NCBI GenBank assembly: GCA_951813295.1
Contig: CATOTI010000001.1
Coordinates: 310,001-374,000 of the forward strand
Source of the DNA: an uncultured Pseudomonadales bacterium
Lineage (GTDB): Bacteria > Pseudomonadota > Gammaproteobacteria > Pseudomonadales > Azotimanducaceae
Direction of reading: 5' to 3'
DNA: 64,000 nt
Numbering within the stretch: position 1 is the stretch's first letter; each line of letters opens with the position of its first letter. The notes under the pieces were generated by a model. The model did not search any database and was not told where the DNA came from. It saw only the letters and a program-made list of their open reading frames with translations. The position numbers and the translations under genes were made by a program. This document shows positions 35,486-44,661 of this stretch, piece by piece.

Positions 35486-36382
35486 ATGAGTGATTTCACA
35501 GACAAGGTGGTCGTCATCACCGGTGCTGGTGGTGGACTGGGCAAGGCACATGCGCTCGAGTTCGCCAAGCGTGGCGCTAAGGTCGTCGTCAACGACCTGG
35601 GCGGTTCGGGTGACGGCGTCGGATCGGGTGACGCGGCGGATGCCGTCGTCGAGGAGATCAAAGCCGCCGGCGGCGAGGCGATCGCGAACAAAGCGAGTGT
35701 CTCCGATCGTGCCGGTGCGCAGTCCATCATCGACGATGCTGTCAGCGCTTTCGGCACGGTCGACATCCTCGTCAACAACGCCGGGATCCTGCGCGATAAG
35801 AGCTTCAAGAACCTCGTGCTCGACGATTGGGATATCGTCGTGGATGTGCACCTGAATGGTTCGGCCTACGTCACGAAAGCCGCTTGGCCGATCATGTACG
35901 AGAAGAACTACGGACGAATCGTGCTGACGAGTTCGGTGTCTGGGATTTATGGGAATTTTGGCCAGACCAACTACGCGGCGGCGAAGATGGGCGTAGTCGG
36001 GATGATGAATGCGCTGTCCATCGAGGGTCTGTCGAAGAACATTCGGGTCAATACGCTCGCGCCGGCCGCTGAAACGCGGCTGATCGGAACGATCCCCGGC
36101 GTGGAAGTGAATCCCGACAATCCCGCGCCCAATCGGCATCCGAAGTTGGTGACGCCGGCCGTGCTCCTGATGTGTTCCGAGGACGCACCACGGAACAAGA
36201 TCATTCATGCCGGCAACGGCGGTTTCTACACCAGCGCGATCTACTCCAACGAGCAGATCGAGATCGGTGTCGATGCGACGTATGAAGATCTGCTCGAACG
36301 GCGCGAACAGTTGTTCGATATGGGCGGCGCCCAGGAGATGTCTGGTCTCATCCGCCTGCAGCAACAGGCCGAGAAACAGTAA
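35486..36382 (+). CDS. Short-chain dehydrogenase (multifunctional (3R)-hydroxyacyl-CoA dehydrogenase-like)
   Basis: From ATG 35486 (with GGGAG upstream) the protein has 298 residues. It shows the Rossmann motif TGAGGGLGKAHA at 12-23, VVNDLGG, the catalytic TSSVSGIYGNFGQ and YAAAK, typical of the SDR domain of peroxisomal D-bifunctional protein (HSD17B4). Such SDRs oxidise (3R)-hydroxyacyl-CoA. This fits with the MaoC hydratases at the window start, though they are 34 kb apart. The long in-frame upstream extension to 35249 has no homology and is not coding. Confidence 0.9.
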   Translation: MSDFTDKVVVITGAGGGLGKAHALEFAKRGAKVVVNDLGGSGDGVGSGDAADAVVEEIKAAGGEAIANKASVSDRAGAQSIIDDAVSAFGTVDILVNNAGILRDKSFKNLVLDDWDIVVDVHLNGSAYVTKAAWPIMYEKNYGRIVLTSSVSGIYGNFGQTNYAAAKMGVVGMMNALSIEGLSKNIRVNTLAPAAETRLIGTIPGVEVNPDNPAPNRHPKLVTPAVLLMCSEDAPRNKIIHAGNGGFYTSAIYSNEQIEIGVDATYEDLLERREQLFDMGGAQEMSGLIRLQQQAEKQ

Positions 36383-36392
36383 CCGCCCCCGA

Positions 36393-36473
36393 GGCGCGCC
36401 GCTTGCGGCGCGCCGGCCCCTGCGAGCAGTTTTCCCGTGAGGGAAAACTGCCAACGCGCCGCATAGCGGCGCG
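36393..36473. repeat. Triple-hairpin block between convergent genes
   Basis: Three inverted repeats follow each other: GGCGCGCCGC (36393-36402) with GCGGCGCGCC (36405-36414); GCAGTTTTCCC (36426-36436) with GGGAAAACTGC (36441-36451); and CGCGCCGC (36455-36462) with GCGGCGCG (36466-36473). The middle stem shares GCAGTTTT...AAAACTGC with the block at 26.2 kb, in the same convergent setting. It may be a two-way terminator or a mobile palindromic repeat. Confidence 0.75.
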
Positions 36474-36483
36474 CCGGCACGCC

Positions 36484-39400
36484 TCAGGCGGCGACCCGTT
36501 TGCCCAACGCGATCCGGTAGAAGACCGGCACGGCGAGCAGCGTGAGCAGCGTCGCGAAGGCGAGCCCCGCCATGATGCAGACCGCCATCTCGAGGAAGAA
36601 TGCATCGGCAAGTAGCGGCGACATGCCGGCAATTGTTGTCACCGCGGCAAGCAACACCGGCCGAAGCCTGCTGAGACTCGCGGCGGCCATCACGCTGATC
36701 GACGCGTCGTTCTCATCGAGCCGTTTGTCGATTTCGTCCACGAGGACGATGCAGTTCTTGATCAGCATGCCGGAAAGGCTCAGCAGCCCGAGGAACGCGG
36801 GGAACGTGAAGGACAGGTCGGTGATCAAGAGTCCGACGACCACGCCGCAGACGGTCATCGGTACGGTCAACCAGATGACGATGGGTTGGCGCAGGCTGCC
36901 GAACAAGAGAATGGTCATGAAGAACATCAAGCCGAGCGCTGCCGGGATGCTTGTGCCGAGGGCGGTATTGGCCTGGATGTTGGCCTCGTATTCGCCGCCC
37001 CACGCCAGCCGATAGCCGGGAGGCAGATCGATGGCTTCGACGTCGGCTCGGATACGCTCGAAGGTGAGCGTGGCGTTGTGGCCCGCCGGCGGATTCGCGA
37101 GCACGCCGATGGTGCGAATCCGATCGAGGCGATGAATAGAGGCATCGGCTGGCACGAGATCGAGCGATGTCACGACCTGGGAAAGCGGTACGTGCTGCCC
37201 GAGCGCGGGACTCCATACCAACCGGTCGGCCATTCGTTCGATGTCGCCGCGCTCGTCCGCTGGTGCACGCGCCATGATCGGTAGCAGCTTGTCGGCGTCG
37301 CGAAAGAGCCCGATCTGCACACCGAGGGTCGCGAACGCGAGACTCTGGGCCACGTCGTTGCGCGTGATCCCGGCGCGCCTGGCACCCGCTTCGTCGAACC
37401 GAGGGACCAGTTCCATCGCGGGTGCCCGCCAGTTGGTCTTACGGTCGACGAGCTGATGCTCGAGGTAGACGTCGAGCGTTCGTGCGGCGATGGCGCGTAG
37501 AACACTCGGGTCTGGCCCCGAGAATCGCGCTTCGATCTTCGAACTACCGCTCGGCGTGAACTCGGTCCGCGTCACCTGAACCTCCGCCTGCGGGCGCAAG
37601 GCGGTCAACGTTCGCGCAACGAGTTGCAAGGTGTCGTCGATGCGCCCGAGGTCAGCCACGCGAACCACCATCTGCGCGTAGGCCGCGTTCGGTTGCTCGG
37701 GGTTGATGATGGTGATGAAGCGCGAAGCCCCGGCGCCGACAAAAGTCGTCACGGCCTCGATGTTGTCGAGTGCCGCCAGCTCGGTTTCGAGGTCGAGCGT
37801 ATCGGCCGCGGTGGTATCGATGTCGGTGCCTTCCGGCAGGCGGTAGTCGACATACAGAAGCGGTGTGTTGGTGTGTGGAAAGAAGCCCGGTTTGACGTAC
37901 TGAAAGAGCCACAGGCACGAAAACGTCACCGCCAGAATGCAGAACGTGGTGAACCACGCGCGGCGGAGCCCGAAACTCACGAGCCCCAGATACAGGCGAT
38001 ACACCGGCGCGTTGTACAACGTCTCGCGCTCATCGCTCGTGCGCAGCAACCGGCTTCCCAAGAGCGGTACCACGGTGACCGCGAGCACCCAGCTCAGCAG
38101 AAGTGAGATCGCCACGACCTGGAACAGGGAAATCAGAAAGTGGCCGCTCGAGTCTTCCGAAAGGCTGATCGGACCGAAGGCCGCGATTCCGATGATCGTG
38201 GCGCCGAGTAACGGGAACTGAGTACGTTGCACCGCCCGTTCGCCGGCCTGGGCCGGCGTGAAACCCTGCTTGACCCCCATGACCATGCCTTCCGCGACCA
38301 CGATGCCGTTGTCGACCAACATGCCCATGGCGATCATCAACGCGCCGAGCGAGATACGCTGCAGTTCGATGCCGAGCAGCGCCATCACGAAGAGCGTCCC
38401 GAGCACGGTCAGCAGCAGGACCGAGCCGACGACGGCGCCCGCACGCCAACCCATGAAGAGACAGAGTGCACCCACCACGGTCGCAACGGAGAGTGCGAGG
38501 TTCTGCAGGAACTGATCGATCGCGTCACCGACCACTTCGTGCTGTTCGTAGATCGGCGACATCTCGACGCCGAGAGGCAGCTCTGCCATCAAGCGTTCGA
38601 GCCGAGCTTCGATGGTGCGTCCCACTTCCACCACGTTACGACCCGGCACCACGGAAACGCCCACGGTGAAAACGCGCTCGCCGCGGTGGCGGATGATCTG
38701 CTGCTGTACCTCCATCGGTTCGCGGGTGATGTCAGCGATGTCGGCCAGACGTACGAATCCCGTCGTGCCGGGCGTGCCAACGCGCATGTCGGCCACGGCG
38801 GCGACGGAATCGAAGGCGAGTTCGGGCGCGATGCGCAGGCGACGGCCATCGAACGCGACGGACCCTGCCGGGGTCACGCGATTCTCCACGCCGATGCTCG
38901 AGAACAGCGCATCGACCGGTAACCCAAGGCGTCCGAACCGGTTGTGGTCGATATTCACGTAGACCGCTTCTCGCGGAATACCGGCGATGTGTACCTTGGC
39001 GACGTCGGGGATCAGCTTCAGCGTCGTGGTGATATATCGCGCCATGTCGGTCCGGTCCGCGACCGTGTAGCCCGGTGCTTCGAAGGCATACAGGAGACCA
39101 AACACGTCGCCGAAGTCGTCTTCGACGAGCGGCGTCCCCGTGCCCGGTGGCAACCGACCGGCTGCTTCGAGCACGCGCCGACGCAACTCATCGTAGATCT
39201 GGGGCGTGTCGTCGGTATCGTACTGTTCCAGAAGCTCTACCGTGATTTCCGAACGCCCCGGTACGGACCGCGAGGTCATCTCGTGGATGTAAGGCAGTTC
39301 CTGCAACGATGCTTCGATGACATCCGTGACTTCCTGTTCCACCTCGACCGCGGAAGCGCCCGGATAGGTCGTCACGACCAACGCGGTCAGGATGGGAAAG

Positions 39401-39528
39401 GTCGGATCTTCGAGACGGCCGACTGAGTCGATTCCCCAGGCACCACCAGCGATGCACGTCGCGATCACGAGCCACGTGTAGAGCGGCCGTTCGATACTGA
39501 AGCGAGCGATCCCTCCGGCGGTGTTCAC
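36484..39528 (-). CDS. RND efflux transporter permease (AcrB/HAE1-like)
   Basis: The protein has 1014 residues from GTG 39528, which overlaps the stop of the adaptor gene (GTGA). It begins ARFSIERPLYTWLVI and shows the RND duplication: twelve membrane segments in two sets of six, two large periplasmic loops, MLVDNGIVVAEG in the fourth segment and GMLIKNCIVLVDEI in the tenth. In AcrB the first motif is LVDD; here the second Asp is Asn. RND pumps use the proton gradient to expel toxic compounds. The longer frame to 39714 reads antisense junk and is not used. No TolC partner is encoded here. Confidence 0.93.
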   Translation of the reverse strand: MNTAGGIARFSIERPLYTWLVIATCIAGGAWGIDSVGRLEDPTFPILTALVVTTYPGASAVEVEQEVTDVIEASLQELPYIHEMTSRSVPGRSEITVELLEQYDTDDTPQIYDELRRRVLEAAGRLPPGTGTPLVEDDFGDVFGLLYAFEAPGYTVADRTDMARYITTTLKLIPDVAKVHIAGIPREAVYVNIDHNRFGRLGLPVDALFSSIGVENRVTPAGSVAFDGRRLRIAPELAFDSVAAVADMRVGTPGTTGFVRLADIADITREPMEVQQQIIRHRGERVFTVGVSVVPGRNVVEVGRTIEARLERLMAELPLGVEMSPIYEQHEVVGDAIDQFLQNLALSVATVVGALCLFMGWRAGAVVGSVLLLTVLGTLFVMALLGIELQRISLGALMIAMGMLVDNGIVVAEGMVMGVKQGFTPAQAGERAVQRTQFPLLGATIIGIAAFGPISLSEDSSGHFLISLFQVVAISLLLSWVLAVTVVPLLGSRLLRTSDERETLYNAPVYRLYLGLVSFGLRRAWFTTFCILAVTFSCLWLFQYVKPGFFPHTNTPLLYVDYRLPEGTDIDTTAADTLDLETELAALDNIEAVTTFVGAGASRFITIINPEQPNAAYAQMVVRVADLGRIDDTLQLVARTLTALRPQAEVQVTRTEFTPSGSSKIEARFSGPDPSVLRAIAARTLDVYLEHQLVDRKTNWRAPAMELVPRFDEAGARRAGITRNDVAQSLAFATLGVQIGLFRDADKLLPIMARAPADERGDIERMADRLVWSPALGQHVPLSQVVTSLDLVPADASIHRLDRIRTIGVLANPPAGHNATLTFERIRADVEAIDLPPGYRLAWGGEYEANIQANTALGTSIPAALGLMFFMTILLFGSLRQPIVIWLTVPMTVCGVVVGLLITDLSFTFPAFLGLLSLSGMLIKNCIVLVDEIDKRLDENDASISVMAAASLSRLRPVLLAAVTTIAGMSPLLADAFFLEMAVCIMAGLAFATLLTLLAVPVFYRIALGKRVAA

Positions 39529-40589
39529 TCGTGCATCCGCGAGGGCACACCCAACGGCCGGATGCGCATGTCTGCTTGGACCTGATCGGCGCCCGTCACG
39601 ACCACCATGTCGCCGTCGGCAAGGCCCGCCGTGACGGGTACGCCGCCGGCTGCGGGCGTGGCAGTTTGCACGGCTTTGAATTCGACGGCACCGGTGGCGG
39701 CATCGAACAACCACACGCCGAAACCGCCGTCCCGGGCCGCCACCAACGCATCGCTCGGCAGCAAGATTCGATCGCTCCGGTCGGCCTGGCCGAAGCTCAC
39801 GTGCACGGTCGCCGTCATGCCGGGCAACACGAGGTAGTTCTCTGGATTCTGCATGGCGAAGGAGACTTCGTAGGTCTGCGCGACGTCGTCTGCTTCGCCA
39901 CGGTTCTCGAAGAGTTCCAACGCGAAGCGCTCGCCGGGGGCGAAAGGGAATTCGGCTTCCAGCGAGATGAGGTCCTCCGGCGTCACCGTCGCCGCCAAAT
40001 GCTCGGGAATATGCGCGACCACGAGCAAACGATGCAGGTCGTTCAAGCGTGCGACGGGTTCACCGGGCGCGAGGTGCACGAAGTTGTCGACGAAGCGTTG
40101 CGCGACGTACGCATCGAACGGTGCGTGGACACGACTGTCGGCGAGCGATTCCTGCGCCTGTGAAAGCCGGACGAGTTGTAAGTCGTAGACGGATTGAGCG
40201 TCGACAGCCACTGATTGTGCAACGCTCCCTTGGCGTGCCATCGAGAGCTTCCGCTCGAGGTCCTGGCGCGCGAGCTGGACCTGGACTTCCGCCTCGCGCA
40301 CCGCGAGGTCGTAGGTTGCCGCGTCGAGTGCGGCGACCGATCCTCCTCTCGCGACGGTCTGGCCTTCCAACACCGGTAACTCGGCGAGGATCCCAGGGAC
40401 CTCGAAGGAAAGATCGATCGACTGCGCCGCCTCGACCTGGGCGACGAATTCATGGCGGCTCACCGCGGTGTCCGTCGTCACGATCAGAATGCGTGCCGGT
40501 CTGACGAACTGATCAGCTGGTGGTGGTGGTACGCGATCGCACGCTGTAAGTAGAGCGATGACGATGGTGAGCGTCGCGGTGCGCGTCAT
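39525..40589 (-). CDS. RND efflux periplasmic adaptor (membrane fusion protein), lipoprotein
   Basis: From ATG 40589 the protein has about 354 residues and starts MTRTATLTIVIALLTACDRV, a lipoprotein signal peptide with lipobox LTAC. The adaptor pattern is visible: RHEFVAQVEAAQSIDLSFEVPGILAELPVLEGQTV (lipoyl half), a coiled-coil hairpin, then a second lipoyl half with FDAYVAQRFVDN, and a beta-barrel/membrane-proximal tail. It bridges the RND permease and an outer membrane channel. Its ATG overlaps the TetR stop (ATGA) and its stop overlaps the permease GTG, so the three genes are translationally coupled. Confidence 0.92.
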   Translation of the reverse strand: MTRTATLTIVIALLTACDRVPPPPADQFVRPARILIVTTDTAVSRHEFVAQVEAAQSIDLSFEVPGILAELPVLEGQTVARGGSVAALDAATYDLAVREAEVQVQLARQDLERKLSMARQGSVAQSVAVDAQSVYDLQLVRLSQAQESLADSRVHAPFDAYVAQRFVDNFVHLAPGEPVARLNDLHRLLVVAHIPEHLAATVTPEDLISLEAEFPFAPGERFALELFENRGEADDVAQTYEVSFAMQNPENYLVLPGMTATVHVSFGQADRSDRILLPSDALVAARDGGFGVWLFDAATGAVEFKAVQTATPAAGGVPVTAGLADGDMVVVTGADQVQADMRIRPLGVPSRMHE

Positions 40590-41131
40590 GCGCGCACCTC
40601 GGCGGCCATCTGATCCATGGCTTCCTGTGCGGCGGCGACCTCGTCGGACGACATCGGGCACAGGTCGAGCATCTGCAGGAATACCAGGCCCTGGAAAGCG
40701 AGGAAAGCGACGCTCGATTGCCCGAGGGCCGTCGACGTCGCCCGTAACTCGTCGAATACGTTGCCGAAGTAATCTCGTGCGGGCGCGAGCAGGTCCGGAT
40801 TCTCGGCCGCGGCAGCGAGAATGGCTCGTGACATCGCGCGCTCGGTATCGCTTTGACCCGATTCGGTGCGGATCATCGCGCGCAGGATGTTGACGGCCTC
40901 ACTCGAGGTTTTGACATGGGCGCGAGCACGGCCGTCGATGCCATCGATCAGCGCGGACAACATCCCTTCGAGCAATGCCCGTTTGTTGGGAAAGTGGTAC
41001 AGCACGCCGCCCTTCGAGAGCCCGGCTTCCTGGGCGACGGCATCGATTGTCAGGTGCCCGGCGCCGGTTTCCTCGACGACGCGGGCCGCGGCATCGAGAA
41101 CGACCTGTTTCTGATTGTGCCGCTTGACCAT
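40586..41131 (-). CDS. TetR/AcrR family transcriptional regulator of the RND operon
   Basis: This 181-residue protein has an N-terminal TetR helix-turn-helix (ILDAA-type start VVLDAAARVVEETGAGHL, then VAQEAGLSKGGVLYHFPNKR) and a C-terminal ligand-binding helical domain. It is the first gene of the RND operon, overlapping the adaptor by 4 bases, and a perfect palindrome sits 24 bases before its ATG. It is therefore very likely an autoregulated repressor that senses an efflux substrate. Confidence 0.93.
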   Translation of the reverse strand: MVKRHNQKQVVLDAAARVVEETGAGHLTIDAVAQEAGLSKGGVLYHFPNKRALLEGMLSALIDGIDGRARAHVKTSSEAVNILRAMIRTESGQSDTERAMSRAILAAAAENPDLLAPARDYFGNVFDELRATSTALGQSSVAFLAFQGLVFLQMLDLCPMSSDEVAAAQEAMDQMAAEVRA

Positions 41132-41154
41132 TTTTGGCGCTCCTTTCGGGAACG

Positions 41155-41180
41155 AACTATACCGTCTGGACGGTATAGTT
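41155..41180. promoter_or_regulatory. TetR operator palindrome upstream of the RND operon
   Basis: AACTATACCGTC (41155-41166) pairs perfectly with GACGGTATAGTT (41169-41180) around a TG centre, a 12-bp dyad. It lies 24 bases before the ATG of the tetR gene on the minus strand. The length and symmetry fit a TetR-family operator covering the operon promoter. Confidence 0.88.
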
Positions 41181-41217
41181 ATCTACGCCGATCAAGCTGG
41201 CGTCAGCTCTCGGGTCA

Positions 41218-41814
41218 TCAGGACAGAACGAAATGCACCGGGGTTTCGAGCTCGAGTTCGGCCATGAACGCCTGCACCTTGTCTTGATCACGATCCGTGC
41301 CGAGCACCATGGCCTCCTCGATCTGGTCGTCGAACTGACGGACGATGAGATAGATCGCGTCGTCATAGGCGAGGTGGAGGTGCTCGACGAGATCACCGCG
41401 TTCCTCGAACGTGCCTCGTACCGCGGCGAGCCCACCAAAGTCGGCGTAGCGAGGATGGTGAAACGTCGCCAGCGGCCATCGAGCGGCACCGGGCTCGAGT
41501 TGGTGGGCACGGAGTCGTCGAATCGAGCCGATACGGTCCGTCGGTGCGATGCGTTGAATGTCGCGCCGATACTCTTCGAGATCGCAATCGCGCAAGAACC
41601 AGCGCTCTTCGCCGGCGTCGAACAATTTTGCTTCGAGGAGTGCCATCGACACGAAGTACCAGTAGCCATCGGCGACCGAGAGCGGCACGCGTTCCGTCTG
41701 GTTCTTCACGGCACGTTGCCAGGAGACGACCTCTGAGCGCCCGAGAGAGCCGTCCTGTAGGCCTTGAAGGATCTCGAGCATGGTCTCCCGCGTGGGGGTC
41801 TTGACGAGCAGCAT
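41218..41814 (-). CDS. Conserved-looking protein of unknown function in dioxygenase operon
   Basis: This 198-residue protein has no signal peptide or membrane segment. The N-terminal half has TMLEILQGLQDGSLGRSEVVSWQRAV and a run of aromatic residues in VADGYWYFVSM; the C-terminal half is acidic with VEHLHLAYDDAIYLIVRQFD. I recognise no family. It starts 5 bases after the stop of the hydroxyisobutyrate dehydrogenase-like gene on the same strand and is probably the last gene of that operon. The overlapping 45-frame reading on the plus strand is a shadow. Confidence 0.6.
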   Translation of the reverse strand: MLLVKTPTRETMLEILQGLQDGSLGRSEVVSWQRAVKNQTERVPLSVADGYWYFVSMALLEAKLFDAGEERWFLRDCDLEEYRRDIQRIAPTDRIGSIRRLRAHQLEPGAARWPLATFHHPRYADFGGLAAVRGTFEERGDLVEHLHLAYDDAIYLIVRQFDDQIEEAMVLGTDRDQDKVQAFMAELELETPVHFVLS

Positions 41815-41819
41815 CGGTG

Positions 41820-42713
41820 TCAGGCCGTCGGCGTCCGCACGGTTCGACCGAGTGTTTCTTCATAGACACGCATCATGGCGGTCGTGTCGTCCGCCCCGAA
41901 ACCCATGCCACGGGCGAGGCGCATCAGATTGTGGGTTTGCGCGCCGAGCATCAGGGGAACACCGAGTTCGTCGGCGAGTTCGAGTGCGAGGTGAAGGTCC
42001 TTGTGGGCGAGGTCGAGCGCGAACGCCGGCGTCCAGTCGCCCTCGAGGCTTCGCTGCGCGATCGCCCGAAAGCCGCCGCTATCCCCGGAACTCGTACGAA
42101 CGACATTCTTGAGTGCCTCGGGATCGATCCCGGCGGCGACGCCGAGCATCAACCCTTCCGCGCCTGCCGCCATCGTCGAGAACGCGATCATGTTGTTCAC
42201 GATCTTGGCGATCGCGCCGCAGCCGAGCGGGCCGAGATGGACGATGTTCTCGCCGAAGGACTCGAAAACAGGCAAGCAGGTTTCAAACGCCGATCGGTCG
42301 CCCCCCACCATGATGGCGATCGTCGCGCGCTCGGCGCCGACAACACCGCCTGACACGGGTGAGTCGATCATCGTGATGGATTGTTTTTCGAGTTCGGCTG
42401 CGATCCGGCGGATGACGGTCGGCGAGTTGGTCGAGAGATCCGCGTAGATCGTCCCCGGCTTGGCGTGATCACGGATTCCGCCGGGACCGAGGGCGACTGC
42501 TTCGACATCGGCCGGCATCGGTAATGAGGTCATGACGACCTCGACATCGGCCACGGCCATCTCGACCGAAGTCGCGGCGCGACCGCCGACGTCTACACAT
42601 GCCGCGACCGCATCGTCGGAACGATCGAACACGGTGACATCGTGGCCGCCTTTGATGATGTTACGGCACATGGGGCCGCCCATGTTTCCAACGCCGATGA
42701 ATCCGATACGCAT
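41820..42713 (-). CDS. 3-Hydroxyisobutyrate dehydrogenase-like beta-hydroxyacid oxidoreductase
   Basis: This roughly 297-residue protein starts MRIGFIGVGNMGGPMCRNII, the NAD(P)-binding motif GxGxMGxPM. The substrate motif DSPVSGGVVGAER and the catalytic-Lys region GAIAKIVNNM follow. The family oxidises 3-hydroxyisobutyrate, tartronate semialdehyde or similar beta-hydroxy acids, or reduces aldehydes such as succinic semialdehyde. I chose ATG 42713. It sits in a minus-strand operon downstream of the Rieske dioxygenase subunits. A paralogue lies at 60796-61683. Confidence 0.9.
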   Translation of the reverse strand: MRIGFIGVGNMGGPMCRNIIKGGHDVTVFDRSDDAVAACVDVGGRAATSVEMAVADVEVVMTSLPMPADVEAVALGPGGIRDHAKPGTIYADLSTNSPTVIRRIAAELEKQSITMIDSPVSGGVVGAERATIAIMVGGDRSAFETCLPVFESFGENIVHLGPLGCGAIAKIVNNMIAFSTMAAGAEGLMLGVAAGIDPEALKNVVRTSSGDSGGFRAIAQRSLEGDWTPAFALDLAHKDLHLALELADELGVPLMLGAQTHNLMRLARGMGFGADDTTAMMRVYEETLGRTVRTPTA

Positions 42714-42823
42714 GGCTTCCCCTTTGCTATCGCTGTGGCCCAACGCTGGCACGCCACGTGGCTCCCTGCCAAGTGCGCGCAGTTGCTCGAAATCGTGGGC
42801 CGATCACCCGGACGGGATGTGGC

Positions 42824-43357
42824 TTAGAAAAAGATGCTCAGGTTCTGCGCGTTGATCGCGACGAAGTCGGGAACGATTTTGCGCCGCGCGATGCGAAACG
42901 AATCGCCTTCGACGCGCAGTCGATCCTCGCGCGCGCCGGCGAAGAAATCCTCGTCGTCGCCGAGACCCTCGTTGCGCGAGCGATAGACGAGGAAGTTTGA
43001 GAGGGCGACGACATCGGCATCCACGGTGCTTTCTTCTACTTCGACATTCGAGATGTAGTGGCGTGTACGCGATGGCGGATCTTCTGCCCACGCCATCCCG
43101 GTGCGCAGGCGCTCGATGCGGCGACCGAGTGAGGTCTTAGTGTCCTCGAAATAGGCGAGCCCGGTCTCATCCTCGATTTCGTCGGCCACTGACCATCTCT
43201 CCTCGGCACCCTCGCGCAGACGGTTGTAGCGCGTCGGCATCCAGTACAGGCAGTCGTCGGTGAAGAGCTCGAACCATTCGTCGAACCGTCGTTGGTCGAG
43301 AAGCCGCGCCTCGCGAAACAGAAACTGCTGGACGCGCAATATCCGCTCGACGTTCAA
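42824..43357 (-). CDS. Aromatic ring-hydroxylating dioxygenase beta subunit
   Basis: From TTG 43357, which overlaps the alpha-subunit stop (TTGA), the protein has 177 residues. It shows the small-subunit start RVQQFLFREARLLDQRRFDEW followed by CLYWMPTRYN, and SRTRHYISNVEVEE plus FLVYRSRNEG, typical of cystatin-like beta subunits. These are structural subunits of the alpha3beta3 dioxygenase. The longer frame to 43576 runs through the alpha gene and is not coding. Length is normal for the family. Confidence 0.9.
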   Translation of the reverse strand: MNVERILRVQQFLFREARLLDQRRFDEWFELFTDDCLYWMPTRYNRLREGAEERWSVADEIEDETGLAYFEDTKTSLGRRIERLRTGMAWAEDPPSRTRHYISNVEVEESTVDADVVALSNFLVYRSRNEGLGDDEDFFAGAREDRLRVEGDSFRIARRKIVPDFVAINAQNLSIFF

Positions 43358-44661
43358 AACCGACTTTCGCGAGCGAGCAGGGCGACGTTGGCCGCGTCGG
43401 CGGACCCGGTGAGTTGCTCGTACCAGCGCTTGTAGAAACTCCGCTGGACGACTTCGGATGTACCGCGTCCCACATGCTGGCCGGGGAGTTCGGGATGCTG
43501 CCACTCGTGACCGGATCCCATAGCGTAGTTGAACGATTGCTCGCCCATCACGGGGTTTGAGACGGATCGTGCGCAACCCGTCCAGTTCTCCCCGTCATCC
43601 TGCTCGAGCAATCCGCTAGGTCCGAATGAGTTCGTGTATTGCCGGCGCATGGCGTCTTTCACCTCCTGGGGAGCCGCCGTGTCGACAAGACAGTACGACC
43701 AGACCTCGGTCTTGTCTGGACCGCGAGGGTGGTAGGTGCGAATGGTGAAACTCCCGGGTATCCAACCGAGGTTGGGAAACACGTTCCCCGCGATGAACTG
43801 CAGTCGGCTACCCACCGGGCCGAGCCGATCGTGGTTTCGTCGCGCGACGTCTTCTCGCCACGCCGTCAGGACCGTGCCCTGCTGGGTCGGGCGCGGCATG
43901 GTGGCACTGGGTTCGTTCAGGTAGGCGACGAGGGTATGGCCCGTTGCGGCGGAAATCTGCAGGCGGTTGTCGTCTTCGTCGAAGAGAGCAGGATTCTGAT
44001 TAAGGCGTGCGAGCGAACCATGCGATACCGGAACGTGGTACCAGTCCCCGGCGTTGTTGTCGCAGCCGAGCTTCCAGTTGGTGTCGATGACCCATTTATG
44101 CACACCCGTGACGAGTTCGGTTCCGCCGTCGTCGGCCTCGAGGACCGTGTCCATGTACCAGGCCATATCGCCGAGGTAGTTGAGTAGCGACGGTGCCACC
44201 GGGTCGAACGTTGCGAAGATCAGACCCTTGTACGTATCGACCTGTGCCGCGGTGAGCAGGCCGTTGCTCTCGAGATCAAGCTCGCCGTAGTAGCCCTCGC
44301 GATGGCGCGGCACCCCGATCAAGCCGCCATCGACGCCGTAGGTCCACGCGTGGTAGGGGCACGAGAACCGCCGCGCGTTACCGCGGTCGGCGCGGCAGAC
44401 GCGCATGCCGCGGTGCCGGCAGCTGTTGATGAGGACGTGAATCTTCTCGTCGTGGCCACGAGTGACGATGACGGGTTCTTCGCCCATGTAGCTCGTCACG
44501 AAATCGCCTGGAATTCGCACTTGGGACTCGTGGCCGACGAAAAGCCAGCATCGTTTGAAGATCTCTTCCTGCTCGGCCGCGTAGATTTCGGGATCGCGGA
44601 ACGCGCGACGGCTGACCCGGGTCTGGTTCCGATCTGTCAACGCGGCGTAGTCGATAGTCAC
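43354..44661 (-). CDS. Rieske aromatic ring-hydroxylating dioxygenase alpha subunit
   Basis: From GTG 44661 (GAGGG upstream) the protein has about 435 residues. The Rieske cluster ligands are Cys81-x-His83 (CRH) and Cys101-x2-His104 (CPYH), and the mononuclear iron site is recognised in NAGDWYHVPVSHGSL. Such enzymes cis-dihydroxylate aromatic acids or hydrocarbons, taking electrons from a ferredoxin and reductase that are not next to it; the ferredoxin at 2493 is a remote candidate only. Substrate cannot be read from sequence. The upstream region to 44799 is out of homology. Confidence 0.92.
   Translation of the reverse strand: MTIDYAALTDRNQTRVSRRAFRDPEIYAAEQEEIFKRCWLFVGHESQVRIPGDFVTSYMGEEPVIVTRGHDEKIHVLINSCRHRGMRVCRADRGNARRFSCPYHAWTYGVDGGLIGVPRHREGYYGELDLESNGLLTAAQVDTYKGLIFATFDPVAPSLLNYLGDMAWYMDTVLEADDGGTELVTGVHKWVIDTNWKLGCDNNAGDWYHVPVSHGSLARLNQNPALFDEDDNRLQISAATGHTLVAYLNEPSATMPRPTQQGTVLTAWREDVARRNHDRLGPVGSRLQFIAGNVFPNLGWIPGSFTIRTYHPRGPDKTEVWSYCLVDTAAPQEVKDAMRRQYTNSFGPSGLLEQDDGENWTGCARSVSNPVMGEQSFNYAMGSGHEWQHPELPGQHVGRGTSEVVQRSFYKRWYEQLTGSADAANVALLARESRF

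Noticed and set aside
35303..36454. Minus-strand open frame of 383 codons opposite the SDR gene
   Set aside because: Antisense shadow; the SDR on the plus strand has all catalytic motifs.
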